The position numbers and the translations under genes were made by a program. Below, piece after piece: positions 43,360 through 52,734 of a DNA stretch of 64,000 nt. The notes beneath the pieces are model-generated. The model was not told where the DNA came from. It saw only the letters and a list, made by a program, of their open reading frames with translations, and ran no database searches. The first letter of the stretch is position 1. The number at the start of each line of letters is the position of its first letter. This DNA comes from Acrocarpospora pleiomorpha (GTDB taxonomy: Bacteria > Actinomycetota > Actinomycetes > Streptosporangiales > Streptosporangiaceae), in the NCBI RefSeq assembly GCF_009687885.1, contig NZ_BLAF01000004.1, forward strand, positions 371,260 to 435,259. The letters are read 5' to 3'.

Positions 43360-44373
43360 ATGACTTCAGCGATCGACACGCGCGAGGCTTCTGCGGCGTC
43401 GGAGGCGTCGCCGTTGGGTACGTCGCTGCTTCTGGTCGTGACCGACGTCCGACTGGCCGCGGAAGGGGTCGTCACGATCACCTTCGTCGACCCCGATGGC
43501 GAGCAGCTGCCCGCATGGGAGCCCGGCGCCCACCTGGAGATCCTCCTTCCCAGTGGGCTGCGCCGCCAGTACTCGCTGTGCGGCTCTGCGTCGGACCGTC
43601 ATCGGTACCAAGTCGCGGTCCTGAAGGAGACCGAGGGGCGTGGCGGCTCCGTGGAGATCCATGACACCGGCCTGGTCGGCAAGATCCTTCCCGTCGACGG
43701 GCCGAGGAACCACTTCGCGCTGGCGCCCTCGCGGCGGTATCTGTTCATTGCGGGCGGCATCGGGATCACCCCGATCTTCGCCATGATCCAGGCGTTGCCG
43801 GAGGGTGCGGACTGGGAGCTTCACTACGGCGGTCGGACCGCGCGCAGCATGGCCTTCGTCGAGGAGCTCCGCAGCATCTCCAGCGACCGGGTCCACGTCG
43901 TTCCCCAAGACGCCGAGGGGTTACTGCCCATCGACGCCATCGTCGCTGCGGCCGACGCCGACACGGCCATCTACTGTTGCGGACCTGGGCCGCTGCTCGA
44001 CGCCGTTCAGGACGCGCGGGCCCGGCTCGCGCCGGCCGCGGCGTTCCACTTCGAGCGGTTCGCCGCCTCGGCCACCAGGCCGGCCGCCGCCGATCTCGGA
44101 GACGACCAGACCGTGGAGGTGGTGCTCGCCCGTACCGGGGTGACCCTCGAGGCGGGGCCGGAGCGGTCCTTGCTCGACGCGATCCGGGACGTGGTGCCGG
44201 CGGTGCCGTTCTCGTGTACGGAGGGCTACTGCGGAAGCTGCGAGGCGCGGGTCCTCGAAGGGACGCCCGACCACCGCGACGAGATCCTGACCGAGGCCGA
44301 GCGAGCCGCCGGAGACACCATGTTCCCCTGTGTCAGCAGGGCACTCACACGGCGATTGGTCCTGGACATCTGA
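43360..44373 (+). CDS. PDR-type oxygenase reductase (FMN, NAD, 2Fe-2S)
   Basis: A 337-residue reductase with three domains: flavin domain (RQYSLCGSASDRHRYQVAVL), NAD domain (FIAGGIGITPIFAMI and IYCCGPGPLLDAV) and C-terminal plant-type ferredoxin (CTEGYCGSCEARVLEG plus a distant CVSRA Cys). It transfers electrons from NAD(P)H to Rieske oxygenases. It is the only such gene in the window, so it may serve both oxygenases. Confidence 0.93.
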   Translation: MTSAIDTREASAASEASPLGTSLLLVVTDVRLAAEGVVTITFVDPDGEQLPAWEPGAHLEILLPSGLRRQYSLCGSASDRHRYQVAVLKETEGRGGSVEIHDTGLVGKILPVDGPRNHFALAPSRRYLFIAGGIGITPIFAMIQALPEGADWELHYGGRTARSMAFVEELRSISSDRVHVVPQDAEGLLPIDAIVAAADADTAIYCCGPGPLLDAVQDARARLAPAAAFHFERFAASATRPAAADLGDDQTVEVVLARTGVTLEAGPERSLLDAIRDVVPAVPFSCTEGYCGSCEARVLEGTPDHRDEILTEAERAAGDTMFPCVSRALTRRLVLDI

Positions 44374-44374
44374 C

Positions 44375-45124
44375 ATGAGCGACATCGAAGACATCGGGAC
44401 AGGCCTGGCGGAAGCCCATGGAGCGTTGGCGGTAGCGGGGCTCGGCGACATGGTGTGGGGCCACGTCAGCTCTCGCGATCCGGACGGTCGTGGAGTGTGG
44501 ATGAAGGCTGCCGGCTGGGGGTTCGAGGAGGTCACGCCCGAGCGGGTGGTTCTCGTGTCGCCCGGCGGCGAGGTGCTTGCCGGCACCGGGCGTCGGCACA
44601 TCGAGTATCCGATCCACACGCGAACGATGGCGGCGCGGCTCGACATCGGCGCGGTCGTTCATTCCCATGGCGAGGCCGCAGCCACCTTCGCGTCGCTGGA
44701 TGTTCCCTTGAGGGCGCTGAACCACGCCGCCGCTCCGTTCCTCGAGCAGACCGACATCCCTCGCTACACCGACTCGGGCGACCTGATCCGGACCGACGAC
44801 CTCGGCGACGGGCTGGCTCGGGCACTGGGTGACGCCGCGGGAGTGCTCATCCCCGGACACGGGTTCGTCGTGGCCGGGCCCACGATCGCCATCGCAGTCA
44901 TGCGCGCAGCCCTCCTGGAGACGGCCTGCCGCGTTCAGCTGAGCGCCTTGGCCGCCGGTGGCCCCAGGCGGTGGTCGGACGAGGCGGAGCTCGAGAGCAA
45001 GCGCCACACCGTGTGGAACCCCGAGCAGTACCAGGCCGGCTACGACTATCTCGTCCGGCAAGCGCGCAGCGGCGCCTCGGCCCGTACGGCGTCCTTCCCG
45101 GTGCAACCACAGGAGACCCGATGA
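44375..45124 (+). CDS. Class II aldolase/adducin-family protein
   Basis: A 249-residue member of the zinc-dependent class II aldolase family. GDMVWGHVSSRDPDGRGVWM is the substrate loop, HTRTMAARLDIGAVVHSHGE provides zinc His residues and IPGHGFVVAGPT the third. Members do retro-aldol cleavage or decarboxylation, as in the phthalate-pathway decarboxylases of this fold. One base after the reductase stop, ATGA overlap with the next gene. Confidence 0.85.
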   Translation: MSDIEDIGTGLAEAHGALAVAGLGDMVWGHVSSRDPDGRGVWMKAAGWGFEEVTPERVVLVSPGGEVLAGTGRRHIEYPIHTRTMAARLDIGAVVHSHGEAAATFASLDVPLRALNHAAAPFLEQTDIPRYTDSGDLIRTDDLGDGLARALGDAAGVLIPGHGFVVAGPTIAIAVMRAALLETACRVQLSALAAGGPRRWSDEAELESKRHTVWNPEQYQAGYDYLVRQARSGASARTASFPVQPQETR

Positions 45125-45771
45125 CCTCGGCGTTGACCCTCACCCATCTCGGCCACTCGTGCGTCCTCCTGGAGTTCGCCACCGGCACTCGGGTCCTCGT
45201 CGATCCCGGTGCCTACGGTCCCTCCCTGAGCGACATCGCGGCGGTGGACGCGGTCGTGGTCACCCATGCCCATCCGGATCATCTCGATCTCGATCACCTC
45301 GCCCAGGTCACGGCGACGTCGGGCATCGTCCCGCTCTTCGGCGCTCCTGACGTCGCCGAGCTGGTCCGCGAGGCCGAGGTCGAGTTCCACGCCGTGGAGG
45401 CAGGTGGCTTCTCGATCGGGAGCGTCGACGTCACGGCGGTGCTCACCACCCATGAGCAGCTCTATCCGGGAGTGCCTCTGCCGATCAACTACGGCTTCGT
45501 GTTCGGCGGGCGCGTCTTCGCGCCGGGCGACTCGCTCAGCGCGGTGCCCGTGGACGCCGACGTGCTGCTGGCGCCGCTGGGGGCGCCGTGGATGAAGTTG
45601 TCGGAGGGCATCGACTACGTGCGTCGCATGGCGGCGCGCACTGTGATCCCGATCCATGACGCCGGTCTCGCTCCGGTGCACCGGGCACTGCATCGCATGC
45701 TGCTCGCCAACTTCGCCCCTGAAGGCACCACAGTCACCACGCTCGACGTGCTCGAGCAGATCGAGCTGTGA
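45121..45771 (+). CDS. UlaG-like metallo-hydrolase
   Basis: A 216-residue metallo-beta-lactamase-fold protein: LTHLGHSCVLLEF, VVVTHAHPDHLDLDHLA (metal site), FAPGDSLSAVP and TVIPIHDAGLAPVH. The short form resembles UlaG/YtkL hydrolases of lactones or unknown substrates. Last gene of the plus-strand operon; the SDR gene converges with only 13 bases between. Confidence 0.85.
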   Translation: MTSALTLTHLGHSCVLLEFATGTRVLVDPGAYGPSLSDIAAVDAVVVTHAHPDHLDLDHLAQVTATSGIVPLFGAPDVAELVREAEVEFHAVEAGGFSIGSVDVTAVLTTHEQLYPGVPLPINYGFVFGGRVFAPGDSLSAVPVDADVLLAPLGAPWMKLSEGIDYVRRMAARTVIPIHDAGLAPVHRALHRMLLANFAPEGTTVTTLDVLEQIEL

Positions 45772-45784
45772 GTCGACAGCCCCG

Positions 45785-46582
45785 TCACATGCTGTTCGAG
45801 GCGCTCCCGTCCACAACCACGTCCGAGCCGGTCAGGTTGGGCACCAGACCAGCAGCCATCAGCAGCGCGAGCTCGGCGATCTCGTCAGGACTCGTGATGC
45901 GCCGGGTCGGGGTCTGAGCCAGATCCGAGGCTGCGATCTCGTCTTCGCTCAGGCCGGTCTCGGCGGCCTTCCTGGCCTTGTACGTGGCGTACCGGTCTGT
46001 GTCGACCCGGCCGGGGCTGATCACATTCGATCGGATCCCGTCTGCGCCGAAGCCCTTCGAGATGCCCTTCGAGACGACACGGAGCGCCGCATTGGTGGTG
46101 CCGACGACCAGCTGGTTCGCTCCCGGCTCGCGGCCGCCCGTCCCGGCGATGTTGATGATCTGCCCGCCACCCACTGCCTGCATGTGCGGGATGGCGAGTC
46201 GGATCATGCGGATGGCACCGAGCAGCTTCAGCTCCCAGCTCGCCAGGAAGTCCTCGTCGGTGAGGTTCAGGAACTCGCTGGAGGGCGCCGAGCCGGCGTT
46301 GTTCACCACGATGTCCAAGCGTCCGCCGAAGGAGATGCACTCCTCGACCAGCTGGCGCGGACCGTCCGCCGACCTCAGGTCGACCGCGACGGCGCGCGCG
46401 TCGACGCCGTCCTGGGTCAGCGCTGCCAGCGCGGCCTCGAGGTCGGCCTCTCCGCGGGCTCCGATGACGACCTTGGCCCCGGCCTGACCCAGGCGCCGGG
46501 CGATGGATCGCCCGATCCCCTTGCTGCCGCCGGTGATCACGGCGACCTTTCCGGCGAGGGAGACGGGTGCGGTCGTGGTCAT
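45785..46582 (-). CDS. Short-chain dehydrogenase/reductase
   Basis: A 265-residue SDR: VAVITGGSKGIGRSIARRLG cofactor motif, VVNNAGSAPSSEFL, catalytic Ser region INIAGTGG; the usual catalytic Tyr-x3-Lys is not seen at the expected place (NQLVVGTTNAALRVVSKGIS), so the Tyr seems replaced. C-terminal GSDVVVDG is normal. Either a non-catalytic or atypical SDR. ATGA overlap with the upstream decarboxylase-like gene. Confidence 0.82.
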   Translation of the reverse strand: MTTTAPVSLAGKVAVITGGSKGIGRSIARRLGQAGAKVVIGARGEADLEAALAALTQDGVDARAVAVDLRSADGPRQLVEECISFGGRLDIVVNNAGSAPSSEFLNLTDEDFLASWELKLLGAIRMIRLAIPHMQAVGGGQIINIAGTGGREPGANQLVVGTTNAALRVVSKGISKGFGADGIRSNVISPGRVDTDRYATYKARKAAETGLSEDEIAASDLAQTPTRRITSPDEIAELALLMAAGLVPNLTGSDVVVDGSASNSM

Positions 46583-46998
46583 GAGCTCTTCTTCTCCAGG
46601 AACTCGGCGACGATCGGTCTGGCTTCTTTGGTGGCACGGAGAGCGACGGGATAGCCGGCGTACGCGGCGAGCTGCGCGCACATCTCGAAGAGCTCCTCAG
46701 GGGTGAGGAACCCGTTCCGCAGAGCCCCGCCCACGTGCAGCGCGAACTCGTGCCAGTGTCCGTTCGTCGCGAGGGTCGACATGGTCACCAGGCTGCGGGA
46801 CCGCTCGTCGAGGACGCCCCGGTCCCATACGCCGGCCCAGACGTTCTCGGTGATGAAGCGCTGGAAGGGGGCCGAGAAGGAGTCGGATGCACCGAGCGCC
46901 GCGTCGACGTAGGTGTCGCCCAGAATGCGCCGCCGGACCGCCAGCCCTCGCTCCATTCTGTCGTCTCCAGCCGGCGTGCTGTCAGGGTCGCTGCTCAT
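46579..46998 (-). CDS. Carboxymuconolactone decarboxylase-family protein
   Basis: A 139-residue CMD-fold protein related to the one at 11984. RRRILGDTYVDAALGASDSF and SLVTMSTLATNGHWHEFALH, HVGGALRNGFLTPEEL are PcaC-like. It follows the aldolase gene by one base. Decarboxylation of a lactone or muconate-like intermediate is plausible but not shown. Confidence 0.82.
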   Translation of the reverse strand: MSSDPDSTPAGDDRMERGLAVRRRILGDTYVDAALGASDSFSAPFQRFITENVWAGVWDRGVLDERSRSLVTMSTLATNGHWHEFALHVGGALRNGFLTPEELFEMCAQLAAYAGYPVALRATKEARPIVAEFLEKKSS

Positions 46999-46999
46999 G

Positions 47000-48016
47000 T
47001 CAGGAGGCCTCCGATCCGGTCAGTTGCAGAGCGATGTCGACGATCATGTCCTCCTGCCCGCCGACCAGCTTGCGTCGTCCGCACTCCATCAGGACCTCTC
47101 GGACGTCGACGCCGTACCGTGCGCCGGCCGCCTCGGCATGACGCAGAAAGGACGAGTACACGCCGGCGTACCCGAGGGTGAGCGTCTCTCGATCGACACG
47201 GACAGGGCGATCCTGAAGCGGTCGCACCAGGTCGTCGGCGGCGTCTTGAAGCGCGAAGAGGTTGCAGCGGTGCTCGAAGCCGGACAGGTCGGCCACTGCG
47301 ACGAAGGCCTCGATGGGGCAGTTGCCCGCGCCCGCGCCCTGCCCGGCCAGTGAGGCGTCGACACGGAGCGCGCCGGCCTGGACCGCGACGACGGAGTTCG
47401 CCACCGACAGGGACAGGTTCTCGTGTGCGTGGATCCCGATCTCCGTGACCGGATCGAGCACGTCCCGGTAGGCGCGCACACGCGCCGTCACGTCGCTCAT
47501 CGTCAAGCGCCCACCCGAGTCGGTGACGTACACGCAGTGCGCGCCGTAGGACTCCATGAGCTTGGCCTGTGCCGCCAGCGCGTCGGGCTCGGCCATGTGA
47601 GAGAGCATGAGGAACCCGGACACGTCCATCCCCATCTCGCGCGCTGCGGCGATGTGCTGGGCGGAGATGTCCGCTTCGGTGCAGTGAGTGGCCACGCGGA
47701 CCGAGCGCACGCCCAGCTGGTAGGCGCGGCGCAGGTCGGCCACGGTGCCCACCCCCGGCAGCAGGAGGGTCGTCAGGCGGGCCTTCTCGATGACGTCGGC
47801 TGCCGCCTCGATCCACTCCCAGTCCGTATGGGAACCGGGACCGTAGTTGACGGAGCCGCCCGCGAGCCCGTCGCCGTGACTGACCTCGATGGCGTCGACG
47901 CCGGCTTCGTCGAGCGCGCGGACGATCGCCTGGAGCTGGCCCGCGCCCAGCCGGTGTCGCACCGCATGCATGCCGTCGCGGAGCGTGACGTCCTGGATGA
48001 ACAGACGGTGGGTCAT
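47000..48016 (-). CDS. mhpE: 4-hydroxy-2-oxovalerate aldolase
   Basis: A 338-residue HMGL-type barrel of the DmpG/BphI/MhpE family: [16 protein letters not shown] (catalytic Arg, metal Asp, His) and [16 protein letters not shown] (metal His pair), with a [15 protein letters not shown] loop. It cleaves 4-hydroxy-2-oxoacids to pyruvate and an aldehyde that is channelled to the acylating dehydrogenase encoded just upstream (4-base overlap). Confidence 0.93.
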   Translation of the reverse strand: MTHRLFIQDVTLRDGMHAVRHRLGAGQLQAIVRALDEAGVDAIEVSHGDGLAGGSVNYGPGSHTDWEWIEAAADVIEKARLTTLLLPGVGTVADLRRAYQLGVRSVRVATHCTEADISAQHIAAAREMGMDVSGFLMLSHMAEPDALAAQAKLMESYGAHCVYVTDSGGRLTMSDVTARVRAYRDVLDPVTEIGIHAHENLSLSVANSVVAVQAGALRVDASLAGQGAGAGNCPIEAFVAVADLSGFEHRCNLFALQDAADDLVRPLQDRPVRVDRETLTLGYAGVYSSFLRHAEAAGARYGVDVREVLMECGRRKLVGGQEDMIVDIALQLTGSEAS

Positions 48017-48972
48017 GCTGTCGCCTTCGCGTCGGTGTGAGCATCGGCCATCCGCTCGGCGACCTGGAGCGCCGCGGAGGTCATGATGTCGAGGTTGCCG
48101 GCGTAGGCCGGCAGGTAGTGCGCGGCGCCTTCGACCTCGAGGAAGGTCGACACCTGGTGCGTGGGCCGTTCGTCCTCGGGCGAGGCCAGGAGGGTCCAGA
48201 CGGGCTGGTCCTGGGGAATCGGCGTGATCTGAACCTTCTGCTTCAGCCGGTACCCGGGCACATAGGAGGCGACGTCCGCAGTCATCTCCTCGATGGACTG
48301 CTCGATCCGCTCACGGACTCCGGGGTCGCCTGCACGAACCAGGCAGAAGACGGTGTCGCGCATGATCAACGGCGGTTCCGCGGGGTTCAGGATGATGATG
48401 GCCTTCCCGCGTTCTGCGCCGCCCACCTCGACGATCGCCTCCGAGGTCGTCTCGGTGAACTCGTCGATGTTCGCTCGGGTGCCGGGCCCCGCCGACCTGC
48501 TCGCGATCGAGGCGACGATCTCCGCGTAGGCCACCGGTGCCACCCGCGACACCGCTGCGACGATCGGGATCGTCGCCTGGCCGCCGCACGTCACCATGTT
48601 GACATTCGTTGCCGACAGGTGCTGGTCCAGGTTCACAGCCGGGACGACGAACGGCCCGACGGCCGCCGGCGTGAGGTCGATGAGGCGCTTGCCGAGGGGA
48701 GTGAGCTTGGCGGCGTTGGCGCGGTGGGCGCCGGCGGACGTGGCGTCGAAGACGATGCCGATGTCGTCGAAGCCGGGCATCGCCACCAGGCCGTCGACCC
48801 CGTCCGAGGTCGTCGCCACACCCAAGCGGCTCGCCTTGGCGAGTCCGTCCGAGTGGGGGTCGATCCCGACCATGGCGCCCATCTCGAGGTGCGTGCTGGT
48901 CTTCAGGACCTTGATCATGAGGTCGGTTCCGATGTTGCCGGAGCCGATGATCGCCACCTTGGTCTTCGTCAT
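48013..48972 (-). CDS. mhpF: Acetaldehyde dehydrogenase, acylating
   Basis: A 319-residue CoA-acylating aldehyde dehydrogenase of the DmpF/BphJ/MhpF family: [19 protein letters not shown] cofactor motif and [17 protein letters not shown] with the nucleophilic Cys. It converts acetaldehyde or propanal to acyl-CoA and works as a complex with the aldolase. Coupled to the hydratase gene upstream (ATGA). Confidence 0.94.
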   Translation of the reverse strand: MTKTKVAIIGSGNIGTDLMIKVLKTSTHLEMGAMVGIDPHSDGLAKASRLGVATTSDGVDGLVAMPGFDDIGIVFDATSAGAHRANAAKLTPLGKRLIDLTPAAVGPFVVPAVNLDQHLSATNVNMVTCGGQATIPIVAAVSRVAPVAYAEIVASIASRSAGPGTRANIDEFTETTSEAIVEVGGAERGKAIIILNPAEPPLIMRDTVFCLVRAGDPGVRERIEQSIEEMTADVASYVPGYRLKQKVQITPIPQDQPVWTLLASPEDERPTHQVSTFLEVEGAAHYLPAYAGNLDIMTSAALQVAERMADAHTDAKATA

Positions 48973-49826
48973 CGGTGCTGCTCCTCTGCGGTTGTGCCGG
49001 CTCGATCCGCCACCTGGTCCACTCCGGCGAACCGGGCGTGCACCCGGCCGAGCCCGGTGATGTCGGCGACGGCCGTGGCGCCCGGACGCACTGCCCTCAT
49101 CGGCCCGAGGGCTCCGGACAGGATGATGTGGCCGGCTCGGAGTGGGTCCCCCAGCTCCCGAGCCTGTCGCGCGAGCCACTGCACCGCCAGCAGGGGGTCG
49201 CCCAGACACGCGGAACCGTCGCCGGTCGACTCGTCCTGTCCGGTGACGCGCATGGTCATCTGCACCTCGCGGAGGCTCACCTCGCTGAGGGTGACCCGCT
49301 GCTGCCCGAGGACGAACGCCCCGGCGGACGCGTTGTCGGCAACGGTGTCCGCGAAGCTGATGTCCCAGTCCTGTACGCGGCTGTCCACGATCTCCAGCGC
49401 GGCCACGACGTGGTCGACCGCGGCGCGGATCTGATCGAGACCCAGGTCACCCTCGTCGAGGTCCTCGGCCAGGACGAAGGCGACCTCGGCCTCGATCCTG
49501 GGCTGCAGCAACCCGGTCATGGGCACCAGGTCGGCCTCCGCATACTGCATGTCGTCGAACAAGACGCCGAAGTCGGGCTGGTCCACCCCGAGCTGGGCCT
49601 GGACCGCGGGCGAGGTGAGCCCGATCTTGTGCCCGATTGCGCGGGCGCCGCCGGCCAGGCGTCTCTCGGTGAGCTCGCGCTGGACGGCGTAGGCGGCTTG
49701 CAGGTCGTGGGCGCCGATGAGGTCGCGCACCGGGGGACAGGCGAACCCCGACGCGCGAGCTGTCTCGAGCCGGCGCACGGCGGCGAGGATCTCGTCTCTC
49801 GCGACGGACGCGGACGGGAGTTGCAT
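48969..49826 (-). CDS. mhpD: 2-keto-4-pentenoate hydratase
   Basis: A 285-residue MhpD/DmpE-family hydratase: [37 protein letters not shown] with the metal glutamates and [14 protein letters not shown]. It adds water to 2-hydroxypenta-2,4-dienoate to give the aldolase substrate. First gene of the minus-strand run hydratase-dehydrogenase-aldolase-CMD-SDR, and divergent from an IclR gene 71 bases away. Confidence 0.9.
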   Translation of the reverse strand: MQLPSASVARDEILAAVRRLETARASGFACPPVRDLIGAHDLQAAYAVQRELTERRLAGGARAIGHKIGLTSPAVQAQLGVDQPDFGVLFDDMQYAEADLVPMTGLLQPRIEAEVAFVLAEDLDEGDLGLDQIRAAVDHVVAALEIVDSRVQDWDISFADTVADNASAGAFVLGQQRVTLSEVSLREVQMTMRVTGQDESTGDGSACLGDPLLAVQWLARQARELGDPLRAGHIILSGALGPMRAVRPGATAVADITGLGRVHARFAGVDQVADRAGTTAEEQHR

Positions 49827-49897
49827 GGCGGCAACTGTCCCCCCTGCGTCGCCCGCTGAACAGACCTACGTCTCGGTGAGCGAAACGTTCGGCTACG

Positions 49898-50668
49898 ATG
49901 CGAGATGTGACGGTCGGCACGAAGACAGTTCTCGGCAAGGCGACGCTGATCCTGCGGTCCTTCGCCATCGGCGACCAGGCGCTGCCGCTGGCGGAGCTGG
50001 TCCGTCGCACCGAGCTGCACAAGGCGACCGTCTACCGGCTGTGCCAGGAGCTGGTGGCGCTCCGGCTCCTCTCGAGGGACGGCTCCGGCTATCGGGTGAG
50101 CGGCGGCCTGTTCGAGCTGGGAATGCGCGCCTCTGCCGAACGCGGCCTGCTCGAGCTGGCCATCCCGTTCCTGCAGGACCTGTACGAGCGGACTCACGAG
50201 ACGGTCCACCTGGGAGTGCTGGACGGCGCCGAGGTCGTCTACGTCTCCAAGATCAACGGTCACAGGCAGGTGCGCAGCCCCTCGCGCGTCGGTGGGCGGA
50301 TGCCGCTGCATTGCACCGCCATCGGCAAGGTGCTGCTCGCGTTCGGCGACCCCTCGCTGCGGCAGTCGGTGTTGTCCAAGCCGCTGGAGCGGAGAACGCC
50401 GCACACCATCGTCGCCCCGGGGAGCCTGTCGAAGGCGGTGGCTGCGATCCGGCGCACCGGGGTGGCCTTCGAACGAGAGGAGTCGGCTCTGGGCATCACG
50501 TGCGTCGCCGCACCGCTCGTCGGCGCCGACGGCGCGGTGGCGGCGATCAGCCTCACCGGCCCCACGGGGCGCTTCCGGCCGGAGCGGCATGTCGGGGCAC
50601 TCCGCGCGACGGCGGTGGCCTTGAGCAACGCGGTGCGGCGCGGGTTTCCCGGGCATCGGGACGGGTGA
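49898..50668 (+). CDS. IclR-family regulator
   Basis: A 256-residue regulator: HTH LPLAELVRRTELHKATVYRL, effector domain with VHLGVLDGAEVVYVSKINGH, PLHCTAIGKVLLAF and ALGITCVAAPLVGADG. Divergent from the hydratase-aldolase operon, which it probably controls. An alternative start at GTG 49910 (VTVGTKTVLG) is possible. Confidence 0.9.
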   Translation: MRDVTVGTKTVLGKATLILRSFAIGDQALPLAELVRRTELHKATVYRLCQELVALRLLSRDGSGYRVSGGLFELGMRASAERGLLELAIPFLQDLYERTHETVHLGVLDGAEVVYVSKINGHRQVRSPSRVGGRMPLHCTAIGKVLLAFGDPSLRQSVLSKPLERRTPHTIVAPGSLSKAVAAIRRTGVAFEREESALGITCVAAPLVGADGAVAAISLTGPTGRFRPERHVGALRATAVALSNAVRRGFPGHRDG

Positions 50669-50684
50669 CGGTATCAACATTCGA

Positions 50685-50704
50685 CATTCGACACGTTGTC
50701 AATG
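50685..50704. promoter_or_regulatory. Candidate GntR/FadR operator
   Basis: CATTCGACACGTTGTCAATG is an imperfect palindrome with GACA/TGTC arms, preceded by a further ATTCGACA copy. It lies about 90 bases upstream of the FadR-type GntR gene and overlaps a possible TTGTCA -35 element; autoregulation is likely. Confidence 0.4.
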
Positions 50705-50790
50705 CTCGACATGTCCTGGGATAGGGTGCGTCCACCGGTGCAGCGTCGCAGGGGCCGATCTCGGGGCGTCCCGAGATCTACTGTCCGGGG

Positions 50791-51585
50791 ATGTCTCGGG
50801 CGCGGAATAGGACGGATATGAAGCAGGAGAGGTCCGGCGAAGCGTCGAAGGTCATTGGACGCAAGGTGCTCCGGCCCCGGCAGCAGGTGGAGGAGACGAT
50901 CCGTGAGGCGATCCTCTCCAACGAGCTGCAGCCAGGCGAGATGCTCCCCCCGGAGGCAGAGCTCGCCCGACAGTTCAACGTCAGCCGGACGACCCTGCGA
51001 GAGGCTCTCCGGACCCTGACCTCGCAGCACCTCATCACGAAGGTGCCGGGCGCAAGGGGCGGGAACTTCGTCCAGTCGGTCGACTACCGCTCGCTCGGTG
51101 CGGTGATGAGTGAGTCCGTCGAGAACCTGCTTGCCCTCGGCACGGTCGAGTTCGACGAGGTCGCCGATGCCCGGCAGCTGCTGGAGGTCCCGTCCGTCCA
51201 GCTGGCGGCTGTCAACCGCGGCGAGGAGGAGCTGAAGGGTCTGCAGGAGATCGTCGAACGGCAGAAGACCGCCTCCGTGGACGATCCGGAGATTCCCGAG
51301 CTGGACCGCGCGTTCCACACCTTGATCGCACGCGCCTCCGGAAACCGGGTGCTGGCGAGCTTCGTCGAGGCGCTTCATCATGCGACCGAGCCGGTGCACT
51401 ACCTCGAGCTGTCCCCCGAGGTCGGCCGGGAAACCGTCCTGCAGCATCAGCGCATCCTGCGTGCGATCGAGCAGCAGGACCCCGCCGCGGGCGAGGAGGC
51501 GATCGTCGAGCACCTGACCTACCTCCGCAAGCACATCACCACTCATCAGGCAGCGGAGCGGGACGGCGCGTCGCCGACCCCCTAG
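50791..51585 (+). CDS. GntR-family regulator, FadR/FCD subfamily
   Basis: A 264-residue regulator; ATG at 50818 (MKQERSG) is an alternative start. Winged helix EAELARQFNVSRTTLREALR, wing GARGGNFV; FCD domain with ELDRAFHTLIARASGNRVLA and TVLQHQRILRAIEQQDPAAG. It precedes the large CoA-dependent operon and is followed by two hairpins, so it is transcribed alone. Confidence 0.9.
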   Translation: MSRARNRTDMKQERSGEASKVIGRKVLRPRQQVEETIREAILSNELQPGEMLPPEAELARQFNVSRTTLREALRTLTSQHLITKVPGARGGNFVQSVDYRSLGAVMSESVENLLALGTVEFDEVADARQLLEVPSVQLAAVNRGEEELKGLQEIVERQKTASVDDPEIPELDRAFHTLIARASGNRVLASFVEALHHATEPVHYLELSPEVGRETVLQHQRILRAIEQQDPAAGEEAIVEHLTYLRKHITTHQAAERDGASPTP

Positions 51586-51602
51586 GCAAGCAGGCATGAC
51601 GC

Positions 51603-51623
51603 GATGCCCGCTCGGCGGGCATC
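51603..51623. terminator. Perfect hairpin after GntR gene
   Basis: GATGCCCGC-TCG-GCGGGCATC, a perfect 9-bp stem with a 3-base loop, 18 bases after the GntR stop. No T tract; good candidate terminator. Confidence 0.65.
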
Positions 51624-51670
51624 TCCGGTCCTCGCCCTCCGTCCCCGTCAGGACCGCGCAGCAGTAGACC

Positions 51671-51709
51671 GTGGCTCCCCCTCCGCGCCCCGCGCGTAGG
51701 GGGAGCCAC
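51671..51709. terminator. Second hairpin before catabolic operon
   Basis: GTGGCTCCCCCT pairs perfectly with AGGGGGAGCCAC around a 15-base GC-rich loop. A backup terminator insulating the downstream operon from the regulator transcript. Confidence 0.6.
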
Positions 51710-51734
51710 CGTGCTTCTGAGGGGCCTCATCCGG

Positions 51735-51803
51735 TTGACATGCAGTCTATTGTCGGTCAACATGACGAGGTCGTTAACGAGATGGCATCTCGTATTACGA
51801 GAT
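51735..51803 (+). promoter_or_regulatory. Promoter and tandem palindromic operator of the bicupin-Rieske operon 2
   Basis: TTGACA at 51735-51740 with CAACAT 17 bases on. Downstream are three half-sites: ACGAGAT (51777-51783), ATCTCGT (51787-51793) and ACGAGAT (51797-51803); the last two form the perfect palindrome ATCTCGTATTACGAGAT seen also at 38165. Operator lies between the start point and the TTG start of the bicupin gene. Confidence 0.7.
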
Positions 51804-51831
51804 ATCATCTGTCAGCCGTGAAGGACGCTCC

Positions 51832-52734
51832 TTGACCCGAGACGAAGCACTTCTGCCGGTTCCGCCGCGTCCCGCTCAGTTCTTCGAACTGAGCGCCGAC
51901 TACGTCGTCGCCGACGCCGCCGGGCAGCTGTCGACGGGATGGAGGCTCGGAACGGGTGAGCACTCCTGGCTCTACCGCGCCCAGAACTTCGTGATCGGCC
52001 TGACCTGGCTGGACGCGGGCAGCGAGCTGCGCCACGTCGACACCCCCGACGAGCACGTGCTGGCCGTCCTGGACGAGGCCTCGGTGGAGGTGTCCGCGGG
52101 GGGAGAGGGCCCCGTGCAGGTCGGGGGTCAGTCGCTGGTCGTCGTTCCGGCAGGCGAGTCTCGCGTCGTGGGAAGCGCTCCCGGCTTCGTGCTGAGTGTC
52201 TTCACGGCCCGCGCCACTGAGGTGCTGGCCCAGGCGCGGAACAGCCAGGCCTACGCCGTACGCGATCCTGCGGTCGAGGAGCTCCCCGCGCTGACGCCCT
52301 CGCGCGCGCCGCGCGGTCTTCAGGTCTACTCCGTGGCTGACTTCGAGGCCGTGGGGGAGGTGCCCGGGCGACCTTTCCGGACCGACTCCCTGACGGTGAA
52401 CTGGTTCGAGCCCGAGGTCGGACCTGCCGACACGAACCGGATGACGCCGCACAGCCATGCCGACTACGAGCAGGCCAGCGTGACGCTCGCCGGTGAGTAC
52501 GTCCACCACGTGCGGAGGCCATGGACGGCGCGACTGGCCGACTGGCGCGCCGACGAGCACGTACACGTGACGAGTCCGTCGATCACCATCATCCCGGCCG
52601 GGAACATCCACACGAGTCGACCCATCGGCGCCGGGTTGAACCAGCGAATCGACGTGTTCGGAGTGCCGCGTCCCGACTTCGTCGACCGCGGCATGTTCAT
52701 CAACAAGGCCCTGTACGAAAGGAGCTGGTCGTGA
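51832..52734 (+). CDS. Bicupin protein, copy 2 of Rieske-linked pair
   Basis: A 300-residue paralog of the protein at 40042. Shared blocks include EHSWLYRAQNFVIGL, LTVNWFEPEVGPADTNRMTP and HVTSPSITIIPAGNIHTSR. The C-terminal cupin keeps the metal set HSHADYEQASVTLAGE plus NIHTS. Start is TTG with AAGGA 7 bases before. The Rieske gene follows with a GTGA overlap, so the pair is translated together. Confidence 0.78.
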   Translation: MTRDEALLPVPPRPAQFFELSADYVVADAAGQLSTGWRLGTGEHSWLYRAQNFVIGLTWLDAGSELRHVDTPDEHVLAVLDEASVEVSAGGEGPVQVGGQSLVVVPAGESRVVGSAPGFVLSVFTARATEVLAQARNSQAYAVRDPAVEELPALTPSRAPRGLQVYSVADFEAVGEVPGRPFRTDSLTVNWFEPEVGPADTNRMTPHSHADYEQASVTLAGEYVHHVRRPWTARLADWRADEHVHVTSPSITIIPAGNIHTSRPIGAGLNQRIDVFGVPRPDFVDRGMFINKALYERSWS

